Source of the DNA: an uncultured Collinsella sp.
GTDB taxonomy: Bacteria; Actinomycetota; Coriobacteriia; Coriobacteriales; Coriobacteriaceae
DNA length: 64,000 nucleotides
Reading direction: 5' to 3'
Assembly (NCBI GenBank): GCA_902479075.1
Contig: CABSNK010000005.1
Span: 1-64,000 of the forward strand
Both the position numbers and the translations under genes were made by a program. Within the stretch, counting starts at the first letter, position 1; every line of letters starts with the position of its first letter. The notes under the pieces are model-generated. The model did no database searches. It was not told where the DNA came from and saw only the letters and a program-made list of their open reading frames with translations. Of the stretch, positions 35,656-44,692 are shown in pieces.

Positions 35656-35751
35656 GGACAACGCGAGATCGCCCTCATCGACGACATCATCAGCGACGAC
35701 CCCACAACCTACGTGACGCAGATCACAGTGCCCGTTGCCCCGTCCAAATAA
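35656..35751 (+). pseudogene. Remnant resembling the end of a GyrI-like effector-binding domain
   Basis: Just after the MATE stop, one frame reads IALIDDIISDDPTTYVTQITVPVAPSK then TAA. The pattern P-x-x-Y-V-T-x-I-x-x-P-V is how GyrI-like domains of MerR and AraC regulators end. There is no start codon or upstream part, so if real it is the tail of a deleted regulator. The stretch is short and the similarity is from memory. Confidence 0.35.
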
Positions 35752-35754
35752 GAT

Positions 35755-35791
35755 CCGCCCGGAAGGCAGTTCAATCATGCTTTCCGGGCGG
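35755..35791. terminator. Bidirectional terminator between MATE and ligA
   Basis: CCGCCCGGAA...TTCCGGGCGG, with TTCTTC on the plus side and a short AT-rich run on the other. Convergent genes share it. Confidence 0.75.
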
Positions 35792-35815
35792 TTCTTCAAT
35801 TTGACTATTGATGCC

Positions 35816-38044
35816 TTAAGCCTGGGGCACCTCACCGGTAGCCAAGATCTGCTCGAGTGCGTCCTCGTCCAGCACGGGCACACCCAGCTGCTCGGCTTTG
35901 GTGAGCTTGGAGCCCGCTTTGGGGCCGGCGACCAGATAGCTTGTCTTCTTTGACACGCTGCCCGAAACCTTGGCGCCGAGCACCTTGAGCGCCGCACCCG
36001 CCTCGTCGCGGGTGCGGTTGACGAGCGTGCCGGTGAGCACGAAGGTCAGACCCGCAAGCGGCTGTGCGTCAGCAAGCTCACCCGCCACGCCAGCGTCGGC
36101 TGCGGCTTGCGCGTGCGCAGCGCCCAAGTCGACCTCGAGCGAAAGGCCCGCCTGGCGCAGACGTTCCAGCACGGCAAGGTTCTCGGGCACGGCCAGGAAC
36201 TGCTTGACGCTCGCCGCAATCTTGGGACCGATGCCCTCGCACTCGGCGATGTCCTCTTCGCTCGCCAAAATGAGCTTGTCAATCGACAGGAATCGCTCAG
36301 CGATGACCTCGCCCACGCTCTTGCCCACGTGGCGGATACCCAGGGCAAACAGCACGCGACCGAGCGGCTGGCTCTTGGACTTGTTGAGCTCGGCGATGAT
36401 TTTCTCGGCCGTCTTGAGGCCCACCGGGATGGGATCGCCCTTCTTGACGCCTTTTTTGCTGTTGGAGCTAGCATAGGTGCGCCCCGTGTCCAGGCCTGCG
36501 ATGTCGTCGACCGTGAGCTGGTAGAAGTCCGCGACATCGTGGATCAGGCCGGCGGCGATCATCTTGTCGACGATCTCGTCGCCCAGGCCGTCGACGTCCA
36601 TGCAGCCGCGGCTCACCCAGTGGAGCAGACGCTCCTTGAGCTGCGCGGGGCAGTCGATGGACACGCAGCGGTAGGCCACCTCGCCATCCTCGTGGACCAC
36701 GGGGCTGCCGCACACGGGGCAAACCTCGGGCATACGCCAGTCGACCGAATCGGCCGGACGCTTGTCGAGCACCGGGCCCACGACCTCGGGAATCACGTCG
36801 CCCGCCTTGTGCACGATGATGGTGTCGCCCTCGCGCACGTTTTTGCGACGGATCTCGTCGATGTTGTGCAGCGTGGCGCGCGCGATGGTGGAGCCGGCGA
36901 CTGTCACCGGGTCGAACTCGGCGACCGGCGTGAGCACACCGGTGCGACCCACCTGGATACGGATTTCGCGTAGGATGGTCTGCTTTTCCTCGGGCGGAAA
37001 CTTAAAGGCAATGGCCCAGCGCGGCGCGCGGGCGGTAAAGCCCAGGTCGAGTTGCTGCTGGAAGCTGTCCACCTTTACGACCACGCCGTCGATGTCGTAA
37101 TCGAGATCGCCGCGGTGCTCGAGGGCCTGGGCACAGAACTCGTGAACCTCGGCCGGCGTGGCGCAACGAGCCACGTTGGGGTTGACGCTAAAGCCGGCGT
37201 TGCGCAGCCAGTCGAGAAATTCGCGCTGGCTGTGAACGTGCAGCGGATCGGTATCGGCGATGGCGTAGATAAAGGTGGCTAGGTCGCGGCGCGCCGTGAC
37301 CTTGGGATCCTTCTGACGCAGGCTGCCGGCGGCAGCGTTGCGCGGGTTGGCGAAGGGGTCGCGCCCCTCGGCATCGGCCTCTTCATTCAGACGAACAAAG
37401 CTGCCCTTAGGCATGTAGACCTCGCCGCGCACCTCGATGGCGCGCTCGCGGTCGGCGCCCATGTGAGCGAGCGCCGGCTCGGACAGGTGCATGGGCACAT
37501 CCTTGATGGTACGGACGTTGAGCGACACGTCCTCGCCCGTGGTGCCATCGCCACGTGTGGCCGCGCGTACGAAGGTGCCGTTTTGGTAGGTAAGTGCCAC
37601 GCCCAGGCCGTCGATCTTAAGCTCGCAGGTATAGGTGACGCTGCCAGCACCGAGCGCATCCTCGGCGCGCTGGAGCCATGCGTCGAGTTCGTCCAGATCC
37701 ATGGCATCGTCCATGGAATACATGCGCGCCATATGCGTGACCGGCGTAAACTGCTCGCTCACGTAGCCGCCCACGCGCTGGGTATAGCTGTCGGACGTCA
37801 CCAGGTCGGGATAGGTCGCCTCGATTTCCTGCAGCTCAACGAGCATTTTGTCAAAGGCGGCGTCCGTGATCTCAGGCGCATCGAGCATATAGTAGCGATA
37901 GGCGTGGTAATCGAGCTCATGGCGCAGCTCGGCCGCGCGCGCTGCCGCCTGGGCACGGGCGTCGGTCGGTGCGGTGGCTTCCGCGGTCGTGGGCGTTTCG
38001 GTATCGATGTCCACGCCGTCACCAAACAGGCTCGATTGCTCCAT
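35816..38044 (-). CDS. ligA: NAD-dependent DNA ligase
   Basis: A 742-residue LigA that seals nicks in replication and repair. The adenylated lysine is K143 in CELKIDGLG. The nucleotidyltransferase core, OB fold (GRTGVLTPVAEFDPV), four-cysteine zinc finger (CPVCGSPVV ... CVSIDCPAQL), helix-hairpin-helix repeats and C-terminal BRCT domain (LTFVLTGTL ... KTSYLVAGPKAGSKL) follow in normal order. The ATG at 38044 has AAGGAG upstream; the frame to 38098 is not conserved. The 40-residue N-terminal extension rich in Thr/Ala is unusual but harmless in appearance. Confidence 0.97.
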   Translation of the reverse strand: MEQSSLFGDGVDIDTETPTTAEATAPTDARAQAAARAAELRHELDYHAYRYYMLDAPEITDAAFDKMLVELQEIEATYPDLVTSDSYTQRVGGYVSEQFTPVTHMARMYSMDDAMDLDELDAWLQRAEDALGAGSVTYTCELKIDGLGVALTYQNGTFVRAATRGDGTTGEDVSLNVRTIKDVPMHLSEPALAHMGADRERAIEVRGEVYMPKGSFVRLNEEADAEGRDPFANPRNAAAGSLRQKDPKVTARRDLATFIYAIADTDPLHVHSQREFLDWLRNAGFSVNPNVARCATPAEVHEFCAQALEHRGDLDYDIDGVVVKVDSFQQQLDLGFTARAPRWAIAFKFPPEEKQTILREIRIQVGRTGVLTPVAEFDPVTVAGSTIARATLHNIDEIRRKNVREGDTIIVHKAGDVIPEVVGPVLDKRPADSVDWRMPEVCPVCGSPVVHEDGEVAYRCVSIDCPAQLKERLLHWVSRGCMDVDGLGDEIVDKMIAAGLIHDVADFYQLTVDDIAGLDTGRTYASSNSKKGVKKGDPIPVGLKTAEKIIAELNKSKSQPLGRVLFALGIRHVGKSVGEVIAERFLSIDKLILASEEDIAECEGIGPKIAASVKQFLAVPENLAVLERLRQAGLSLEVDLGAAHAQAAADAGVAGELADAQPLAGLTFVLTGTLVNRTRDEAGAALKVLGAKVSGSVSKKTSYLVAGPKAGSKLTKAEQLGVPVLDEDALEQILATGEVPQA

Positions 38045-38229
38045 AGCGGCACTCCTTCGCTCGATTTCAAACGGATACAAGAGTACCACCGGTCGCAACG
38101 GGGCCGAATAGCGGTCTCAAACCGCACCGAATCGGCAGCCGCTAGACCGGGGTGGATCGCGCGATCCAACCATGCTCTTATCAACTCTAAATGATCCGTT
38201 TTCCTCCGTCCCCAACGGATCAATAAGAA

Positions 38230-38268
38230 AAGAGGGGCTGTCCCGCGTTGATGGGACAGCCCCTCTTG
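38230..38268 (-). terminator. Intrinsic terminator after htrA
   Basis: AAGAGGGGCTGTCCC / GGGACAGCCCCTCTT, followed on the minus strand by TTTTCTTATT. Confidence 0.85.
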
Positions 38269-38292
38269 CTTCGATATGTGTAAAACGGCTCG

Positions 38293-39753
38293 CTAGAACC
38301 CCTGGCCGTAACCTTGACCCTGGCCCTGCTGGCCTAGCAGCTCCTCCAGGTACTGGCGCAGCTGATCGTCGGTAATACCGCCGTCGCCGGTGTCGGTCGA
38401 GCTGTCGTCCTGCTGCTGGTTCTGCAACTCTTCATCGGAGCCCAGCTCGACCGTGACCTTCTTCTCTTCCTTGCCGCGCATAAGCGTGATCTCGACCTTC
38501 TCGCCTACCTCGTGGCTGCGCAGCGCGATAATCAGACCATCGGCGCTCGTGATCTCGTCGTCGCCCAGCTTGGTGATGACGTCGCCCTCCTGAATGCCAG
38601 CCTTAGCAGCAGGACCATCCTCGACGACGCTCGCCACATACGCGCCGCTATCGGTGCTCAGCTTGTTGGTGCGGGCGTTGAGCGCATTGACGCTCGAAAG
38701 CGTAGCGCCCATGTACGGATGCACCGGCGTCTTGCCGTCGATGATCTGGTCGGCAATGTTCTTGGCGTAGTTAACGGGAATAGCAAAGCCCACGCCCGAG
38801 CTGGAGCCCGAGTAGCTCTCGATGAGCGAGTTGATACCCACGAGCTCGCCGTTGTCGTTGACGAGCGCGCCACCGGAGTTGCCCGGGTTGATGGCGGCAT
38901 CGGTCTGGATCATGTTGGCGTAGATGGTGTTGCCGCTGGTAGAGCTCATGGCCGTGGAGCGATACAGCGCCGACACGATGCCCGTGGAGACAGACTGCTC
39001 GTTGCCGAACGGCGAGCCGATCGCCATGACCCACTCGCCCACGTTGAGCTTGGAGGAATCACCAATCTCGATCGGCGTGAGCTTGGAGGCGTCGGCGTCC
39101 TTGAGCTTGATGACGGCCAGGTCGCTCGAAGCGTCGTTGCCCACGAACTCGGCCTCGTAGGTGGTGCCGTCGTCCATGGTCACCACGTACTGGTCATAGC
39201 CATCGACCACGTGGTTGTTGGTGAGGATGTGGCCCTCGGTATCGAGCACCACGCCCGAACCGACGCTGCCCGAGCTATCCGACTCATCAGCAGACTGCGA
39301 AAGCGAGCCATTCTGGCTGCCGCTCGAAGTGGCGGTGATGGAAACGACGGAGGGCAACGCCTTGGCAGAGACGGCCTCGGCCAGCGTGGTGTCCTCGGAG
39401 TCAATCGTGATCTTTTGCGTCGAAGAACCCGAAGCACCCGCCGTCACGGCATTCTTTCCGCCGCCAATATTGAGCGTGCCGCTCATAATGAGCGCAATGA
39501 CCAGCAGGGCTCCGCAGGCACAGCCGGCGAGTGCCGTAATAAAGATCGGCAGCTTTTTGGTCTTGGTCTTGACCACCGTGTGCTTGTTTACAACCTGCTG
39601 ACCGCCCAGCGGCTGGCCGGTCTGTGTATCGTAAGCCTGCACGTAGGGAATGTTACTGCCGGCAGGCGTCGACTCCACCTGCACACGCGGCTGCTGCTGG
39701 GTCTCGCCAGCGTTGCCCGCATCCTGAGGACGCTGGGAATCGTTCTCGCTCAT
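38293..39753 (-). CDS. HtrA/DegP-like membrane-anchored serine protease with PDZ domain
   Basis: A 486-residue protease. A polar cytoplasmic N terminus precedes one membrane anchor (68-91), a Ser-rich linker and the trypsin-like domain with the triad H181 (TNNHVV), D211 (SSDLAVIKL) and S293 (NPGNSGGAL). One PDZ domain follows (AGIQEGDVITKLGDDEI), then a Gln/Gly-rich tail. It should act outside the membrane on misfolded or surface proteins. The ATG at 39753 follows AAAGGATC. It is monocistronic, with its own terminator. The extra N-terminal domain and single PDZ match Gram-positive HtrA. Confidence 0.93.
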   Translation of the reverse strand: MSENDSQRPQDAGNAGETQQQPRVQVESTPAGSNIPYVQAYDTQTGQPLGGQQVVNKHTVVKTKTKKLPIFITALAGCACGALLVIALIMSGTLNIGGGKNAVTAGASGSSTQKITIDSEDTTLAEAVSAKALPSVVSITATSSGSQNGSLSQSADESDSSGSVGSGVVLDTEGHILTNNHVVDGYDQYVVTMDDGTTYEAEFVGNDASSDLAVIKLKDADASKLTPIEIGDSSKLNVGEWVMAIGSPFGNEQSVSTGIVSALYRSTAMSSTSGNTIYANMIQTDAAINPGNSGGALVNDNGELVGINSLIESYSGSSSGVGFAIPVNYAKNIADQIIDGKTPVHPYMGATLSSVNALNARTNKLSTDSGAYVASVVEDGPAAKAGIQEGDVITKLGDDEITSADGLIIALRSHEVGEKVEITLMRGKEEKKVTVELGSDEELQNQQQDDSSTDTGDGGITDDQLRQYLEELLGQQGQGQGYGQGF

Positions 39754-39924
39754 GGCTGCGATCCTTTCGTCTAATAACCAAAGGCCCGCCAAACATGTGG
39801 CGGGCCATCATTGTTCACGTTGAGTTGTACCCCAATATGCGGGCATACGTGTATGAGAACGCAATCTTTTAGGAAGGCTTAAGTTCTGTTGCAGGCCCGA
39901 AAGGAACCCGCACCTGCGTCAATG

Positions 39925-39957
39925 CCACCACAAAGGTGCCTGTCCCCTTTGTGGTGG
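39925..39957. repeat. Family B palindrome, copy 5
   Basis: CCACCACAAAGG-TGCCTGTCC-CCTTTGTGGTGG, 4 bases beyond the stop of the GlnR-like gene; near-identical to copy 4. Confidence 0.75.
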
Positions 39958-39961
39958 AAAT

Positions 39962-40624
39962 CTAGTCCTTAAACAGATAACCCACGCCGCGGACGGTGGT
40001 GATGTGTGCCGCGATCTGCGGGCCCACCTTAGAGCGGATGCGTCGGATGTGCACGTCGACGGTACGCGTACCGCCGCAGTACTCAAAGCCCCACACGCGG
40101 TGCAGCAGCACCTCGCGGCTGTAGGCACGGTTGGGGTGCGTCGCCAAAAAGCTCAGCAGCGAATACTCCATCAGCGTCAGGTCGATGGGCTCGTTATCGA
40201 GCGTCACCTGGTAGGTAGCCAGGTTAATCTCGAGGTTATCGATGTTGAGCACATCGTCGGCGGCGACGGTCTCTTCCTCGCCCATCAGGCGCTGCGCGCG
40301 AGCCTTAAGCTCGTTGGGCGTCGCCGTGGGGCATACAAAGTCGGCATGCGCGTGATTCGGCAGGCGCAGGGTGCCGAGCACCTCGTCGTCGACGATCACC
40401 AGCATGGGGACGCCGCCGCGATCGTCAAGCCACTTGGCAATCTGATCGATGCGGTCGCTGCGGATGCCATCGGAATCGAGGATCAGCAGGTCAAAGTCGT
40501 GCGCCGCAGTCGGCGAATCGGGGGTGGCCAGGCTCACCTCGACACCCAAGGTGGTCGTCAAGCTGCGGGCAAACTCGTGGAAGCGCGTCGTGCGCGCCAT
40601 GAACAGGGCACTCTTTTCGGACAT
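39962..40624 (-). CDS. GlnR-like OmpR-family response regulator
   Basis: A 220-residue orphan regulator. The receiver-like N terminus is atypical: it keeps one acidic position (D50 in LLILDSDG) but lacks the usual acidic pair and phosphorylation setting. The C-terminal winged helix is typical of OmpR (LTLMEYSLLSFLATHPNRAYSRE ... RTVDVHIRRIRSKVG). Actinobacterial GlnR has this architecture and controls nitrogen genes; the gene directly follows a glnA-like gene on the same strand, which supports that reading. The ATG at 40624 has GGAGG upstream. No histidine kinase is near. Confidence 0.75.
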   Translation of the reverse strand: MSEKSALFMARTTRFHEFARSLTTTLGVEVSLATPDSPTAAHDFDLLILDSDGIRSDRIDQIAKWLDDRGGVPMLVIVDDEVLGTLRLPNHAHADFVCPTATPNELKARAQRLMGEEETVAADDVLNIDNLEINLATYQVTLDNEPIDLTLMEYSLLSFLATHPNRAYSREVLLHRVWGFEYCGGTRTVDVHIRRIRSKVGPQIAAHITTVRGVGYLFKD

Positions 40625-40674
40625 ATCGGCCTCCAAGGAAATGAGCTCAATCGTACTGGAACAAGCCAGCGCGA

Positions 40675-42012
40675 TTAGGAGTTCGCCAGGTAGTGCTTGA
40701 TCTCCCACTCGGTAATCGTGGACTCAAACTTATGCCACTCGTCGCGCTTCTTTTTAAGGAAGAAACTGTGGATGTGCTCGCCGAGGGCATCCTTCATAAA
40801 CTGCGAGTCCTCAAACACGTCGAGCGCCTCTTTGAGCGAGCGCGGCAGCGGCGTGTAGCCGGCCTCGACCATCTGGCGGTCGGTGAGCTTGAGCGTCTCG
40901 GCCGTGGCCTCGGGCGGGAGCTCCAGCTTGCGCTCGATGCCGTCCAGGCCAGCCGCCAGCGTGACGGCGTTGACCAGGTACGGGTTGGCCATGGGGTCGG
41001 GGCTGCGAAGCTCGATGCGCGTGGACAGCTGCTTGCCGGGCTTGTAGACCGGGATGCGGACCATACTCGCGCGGTTGCGCAGGCCCCACGTGGCGTACTG
41101 CGGCACGGAGTCGCCGCCGGTAGTAATGCGCTTGTAGGAGTTGACCGTGGGGTTGGTGATGGCGCTGATCTCGCGCGCGTGCGCCAGGATGCCGGCCATG
41201 TAGTGCTTGGCGATATCGGAGAGGTGGTACTTCTCGTCGTCCTCGCCCCAAAAGACGTTGTTACCGTCGTGGTCGAACAGCGACTGATGCAAAAACATGG
41301 CGCTGCCGTCCTCGCCCGCCAACGGCTTGGGCATAAAGGAGGCGTGGCAACCGCTCTCGTAGGCTTGCTGCTTAATGATGAGCTTGGCCGTGGTGATGGC
41401 GTCGGACATGCTCAGGGCCTCGGCGTGGCGCAGGCTCATGCCGTGCTGCGAGCGGCCGGCGGCGTGGAAGGTGTACTCCACGGGCACGGACATCTTCTCG
41501 AGCGTGAGGACCGTGTTGCGGCGCAGGTCGCGAGCGGCATCGCTCACCGAAAGATCGAAGTAGCCCACGTTGTCGAGCGGCTCGGGGGTGTGCTCGTCGG
41601 GGAAGTAGTAATACTCCAGCTCGGCACCCACGTTGAGCAGATAACCAGCCTTCTCGGCCTTGCGGAACATGCGGCGCAGGGCATCGCGCGGGTCGCCGGC
41701 AAACGGCTTACGATCGGGAGTGCACACGTCGCAGAACACGCGGGCGACGCCGTTATGGCTCGGGCGCCACGGCAGAATCTGGAAGGTCGAAGCATCGGGG
41801 AACGCCAGCATGTCGGCTTCCTCGGGCGTGGCAAAGCCCTCGATGGCAGAGCCGTCAAAGCCAATACCCTCCTCAAAAGCGACCTCGAGGTCCTCGGGGC
41901 TAATGGCAAAGTTCTTGAGGCGGCCGAGAATATCGACAAACCACAGACGCACAAAGCGGATGTCACGCTGCTCTACGGAACGGAGTACGTAATCGATGTT
42001 CTGCTGGTTCAT
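40675..42012 (-). CDS. Glutamine synthetase-like protein with altered metal site
   Basis: A 445-residue type I glutamine synthetase homologue. DGSAIEGF, AELEYYYF (E131, E133), ASFMPKPL, NPTVNSYKR, RNRASMVRIP and RIELRSPDP (E334) match the family. Three positions that bind the active-site metals in classical enzymes differ: the two glutamates of the ExxPxQHE motif read A184 and G191 (HAAGRSQHGM), and the histidine of GSGMH is F240 (GSAMFLH). It may be inactive in glutamine synthesis, act on another amine, or serve a regulatory role with the GlnR-like gene 50 bases downstream. The tyrosine of the adenylylation loop is not evident. Family: sure; activity: open. Confidence 0.85.
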   Translation of the reverse strand: MNQQNIDYVLRSVEQRDIRFVRLWFVDILGRLKNFAISPEDLEVAFEEGIGFDGSAIEGFATPEEADMLAFPDASTFQILPWRPSHNGVARVFCDVCTPDRKPFAGDPRDALRRMFRKAEKAGYLLNVGAELEYYYFPDEHTPEPLDNVGYFDLSVSDAARDLRRNTVLTLEKMSVPVEYTFHAAGRSQHGMSLRHAEALSMSDAITTAKLIIKQQAYESGCHASFMPKPLAGEDGSAMFLHQSLFDHDGNNVFWGEDDEKYHLSDIAKHYMAGILAHAREISAITNPTVNSYKRITTGGDSVPQYATWGLRNRASMVRIPVYKPGKQLSTRIELRSPDPMANPYLVNAVTLAAGLDGIERKLELPPEATAETLKLTDRQMVEAGYTPLPRSLKEALDVFEDSQFMKDALGEHIHSFFLKKKRDEWHKFESTITEWEIKHYLANS

Positions 42013-42146
42013 GTCGCTCCCCTTTCTTTCGGGCGGGTTTCGACTGGTCTATATCGCAGATACTATCGCAGAAAAATGTTTCCGCAGGGTTAAAGCGTAT
42101 CAAGCGCTCAAAAAACGTGCGCGAACAGGCCGTTGCGAACGAGCGG

Positions 42147-43169
42147 CTAGCGCGAAGTCGAAGCGCGGTGTTCAATGTGACCAGGAACCTCGATGCGCTT
42201 GGGGGCGAGCTTTGCGGCTTCGCCCACGGTGGTGGTAACAACGTCGATGCGCTCGGACAGACGCTCGACTACGCGCTCGGCAATGGTGAGGGTGTCTTGC
42301 GCTGCTGTGGTCACACCGCCAAAGAGCACGTGGTTCCAAGGATAATCGTCAAACGTCGCAATCTTAAGACCAGCCGGTAACGAGGGACCAAGCTGCGCCA
42401 GAGCCTCGGTCAGGCGCAGGAAGACCAGGCCGTTGACGGCAATGAGGCCGAGCTTTTTACCGGCATAGTCACGCATGGTCTCGTCCAAGCGGCCGATGCC
42501 CGTGGCGCCACCGTCGGCCAGGGTGACAACCTCGCCCGCAAGTCCGCGGCGCGACAGCTCGTCGGTAAAGGCCTCGGCGCGCTCTCGACGCACGGGGCTG
42601 TCGTCGCTTGCCTCGGTGAGCAGGCACAGGCGCTCGCTGCCAGCGGCGGCGAGCTCGTCTACCAAGCCAGCGACCAGCTCACGGTTGTTAGATGTCACCA
42701 GATCGACACCGCCGTCGGCAACGTCGCGGTCGAGCAGCACAACAGGCAGACGTCCCGCTGCCGCAGCGATCGCCTCGTCATTGCCTCCGCAGGTGTTGAC
42801 GACCAGGCCGTCCACGCCGGCATCGATAAGCCTGGTAAGCGACTCCGCTTCCTTAGCGGGGTCGTTGCCGCTAATGGCCGTCATGAGCGAGCAGCCGCGC
42901 GCGGCGGCGCTGACGGAAAGCCCTTCGAGCATGGCGCTGGAGAACGGGTTGGCGATGTCGGCCAGGATCACGCCGATGAGGTTGGTGCGCGAGCTGCGTA
43001 GATTGCGCGCGGCGGCACGCGGGCGATAGCCGGTGCGCTCGATAACCGCCGCGATGCGAGCACGGGTTTCCTCGGTCATTTGCCCGGGGCGGTTGTTGAG
43101 ATAGCGCGAGACCGTGGCCGGGCTCACGCCCGCCTCGGCGGCAATGTCCTTGATTCTCATCTGCGCCAT
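42147..43169 (-). CDS. LacI-family transcriptional repressor
   Basis: A 340-residue LacI/GalR regulator. The helix-turn-helix MRIKDIAAEAGVSPATVSRYLNN is followed by the hinge and a periplasmic-binding-protein-like sensor domain (VILADIANPFSSAML, then DGLVVNTCG). It is divergent from kdgK, and two AAACCGATTT sites in the shared region (43275, 43288) suit a LacI-type repressor. The likely inducer is KDG or a related sugar acid, by analogy with KdgR of Gram-positive bacteria; that is inference. The start at 43169 has GGGGTG 5 bases upstream; the Met at 43160 is an alternative. Confidence 0.88.
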   Translation of the reverse strand: MAQMRIKDIAAEAGVSPATVSRYLNNRPGQMTEETRARIAAVIERTGYRPRAAARNLRSSRTNLIGVILADIANPFSSAMLEGLSVSAAARGCSLMTAISGNDPAKEAESLTRLIDAGVDGLVVNTCGGNDEAIAAAAGRLPVVLLDRDVADGGVDLVTSNNRELVAGLVDELAAAGSERLCLLTEASDDSPVRRERAEAFTDELSRRGLAGEVVTLADGGATGIGRLDETMRDYAGKKLGLIAVNGLVFLRLTEALAQLGPSLPAGLKIATFDDYPWNHVLFGGVTTAAQDTLTIAERVVERLSERIDVVTTTVGEAAKLAPKRIEVPGHIEHRASTSR

Positions 43170-43232
43170 AACGCACCCCGTTTCCCAATTGTCGGCGATC
43201 TGAGCCATTTTAGGCATTTTTTTAAAAATCTC

Positions 43233-43297
43233 GGTTGCAAAACGCTGTAGGTGAGTATACTACAACTCGAAACGAAACCGATTTCGTAAACCGATTT
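43233..43297 (+). promoter_or_regulatory. kdgK promoter with two LacI-type operators
   Basis: TATACT (43256-43261) makes a good -10; GGTTGC at 43233 gives a weak -35 at 17 bases. AAACCGATTT, matching the LacI-family core AAANCGNTTT, occurs at 43275-43284 and 43288-43297, 13 bases apart, just downstream of the start site. Confidence 0.6.
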
Positions 43298-43303
43298 CGG
43301 TGA

Positions 43304-43361
43304 GCGTTGGCACGCAGGTGCAAAGACGCACCCTACCGTCTTGGCACCTGCGTGCCAACGC
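43304..43361 (+). repeat. Perfect hairpin in the kdgK leader
   Basis: GCGTTGGCACGCAGGTGC pairs exactly with its 18-base complement at 43344-43361; the loop holds a further AAGACG/CGTCTT pair. It lies between the operators and the ribosome site, so it would be in the mRNA leader unless it is an inserted palindrome. Confidence 0.7.
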
Positions 43362-43404
43362 CATATCAAAGGTGTACGCACGAGCAAGAAGGAGCTACGC
43401 GACC

Positions 43405-44439
43405 ATGGGTAAAACGGTTCTTACCTTCGGCGAGATCATGATGAGGCTCTCGCCCAAAGACCACCTGCGCATTGAGCAGGCGACCGAGTTTGATGTCCGC
43501 TACGGCGGCGCCGAGGCAAACACCGCGCTTTCCCTGGCCTACCAGGGCGACAAGGCCGCTTACGTCTCCGTTGTCCCGGCCAACCGTCTGGGCGAGTGCG
43601 CCCTGCGTTCGCTGAAGGCCTACGGCGTCGACACCACGCGCGTCGTGCGTCAGGGCGACCGCCTTGGCTCCTATGTGTTTGAGGTCGGTGCCTCGCAGCG
43701 CGGCAACGGCTGCGTCTACGACCGCAAGTTCTCTGCCATCAACATGGCCAAGCGCGATGTTTTTGACTGGGACGAGATCCTCAAGGGCATCGATGTCTTC
43801 TACTTCTCCGGCGTGACCCCCGCCGTCTCCGACGAGATGGCCGCCGCCTGCAAGGAGGCGCTCGCCGTCTGCCGCGCCAAGGGCATCACCACCGTGTGCG
43901 ACGTGAACTATCGCGGCAAGATGTGGTCGCCCGAGAAGTCGCAGGCCACCATGAAGGAACTCCTGCCGCTCGTCGACATCTGCATCGCCAACGACGAGGA
44001 TGCGCCTGCCGGCCTTGGCATGACCTGCGTCTCCGGCTCCCTTGCCCACGGCATCGAGGAGCGTGACACCTACGTCGAGATGGCCCGTCAGATCTGCGCC
44101 GAGTACGGTTGCAAGAAGGTCGCCTCGGTCGTCCGCAACATCTCCTGCGTCGAGCGCTCCATCTGGATGGGCATGCTCTTTGACGCCGAGAGCGGCGAGC
44201 ACTGGTTCTCCCCTGCTCACGACGTGCACGTGCTCGAGGGCGTTGCCGCCGGCGACGCTTTCAACGCCGGCCTCGTCCATGCCCTCATCAACGACTTTGA
44301 CCCGCAGGATGCCGTCAACTACGCGATTGCGGCCTCGATCCTCAAGCTCACCATCAAGGGCGATTCCAACTTGGTGACCGCAGACGAGATCGCAGCCGTG
44401 GCATCCGCCGCCGACGGTGGCACCCGCGTCGCGCGCTAG
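43405..44439 (+). CDS. kdgK: 2-keto-3-deoxygluconate kinase
   Basis: A 344-residue PfkB/ribokinase-family kinase that phosphorylates KDG to KDPG. It opens VLTFGEIMMRLSP and has YGGAEANTALSLAYQG, as in KDG kinases, and the catalytic aspartate in GVAAGDAFNAGL, with the first glycine of the usual GAGD replaced. AAGGAG lies upstream of the ATG at 43405. With kdgA 253 bases downstream it completes KDG catabolism; the intervening space contains three hairpins but no gene. Expression is probably controlled by the divergent LacI-type gene. Confidence 0.9.
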   Translation: MGKTVLTFGEIMMRLSPKDHLRIEQATEFDVRYGGAEANTALSLAYQGDKAAYVSVVPANRLGECALRSLKAYGVDTTRVVRQGDRLGSYVFEVGASQRGNGCVYDRKFSAINMAKRDVFDWDEILKGIDVFYFSGVTPAVSDEMAAACKEALAVCRAKGITTVCDVNYRGKMWSPEKSQATMKELLPLVDICIANDEDAPAGLGMTCVSGSLAHGIEERDTYVEMARQICAEYGCKKVASVVRNISCVERSIWMGMLFDAESGEHWFSPAHDVHVLEGVAAGDAFNAGLVHALINDFDPQDAVNYAIAASILKLTIKGDSNLVTADEIAAVASAADGGTRVAR

Positions 44440-44453
44440 TCCGTCTCCATTCC

Positions 44454-44642
44454 GCGGGCCGCGGCTTTCCAATCCCATACCTCTGCGGCCCGCTCCCCGA
44501 TTCCTCCGGCCGGGCAAAACCACCAGTCCCATTCCGGTTTTGCCTGGCATTCCCTACATGACTGGTCGAGCAGCCGGTTTTGGAATTGCTTGAACCCCAA
44601 GCAGTGCCTCCGATAACCAATCCAAAATCGGCTCCTGACCAG
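44454..44642. repeat. Three consecutive hairpins between kdgK and kdgA
   Basis: Hairpin 1: GCGGGCCGC / GCGGCCCGC (44454-44493). Hairpin 2: CCGGGCAAAACC / GGTTTTGCCTGG (44510-44547). Hairpin 3: a nested palindrome with arms 44562-44588 and 44618-44642 (CTGGTC...GGTTTTGGAATTG type) around GCTTG-AACCC-CAAGC. They resemble a cluster of REP-type elements. Confidence 0.6.
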
Positions 44643-44692
44643 CACATTTGGCAATTACGCGCACCCGCGCGCCTCACATCGAAAGGAACATC

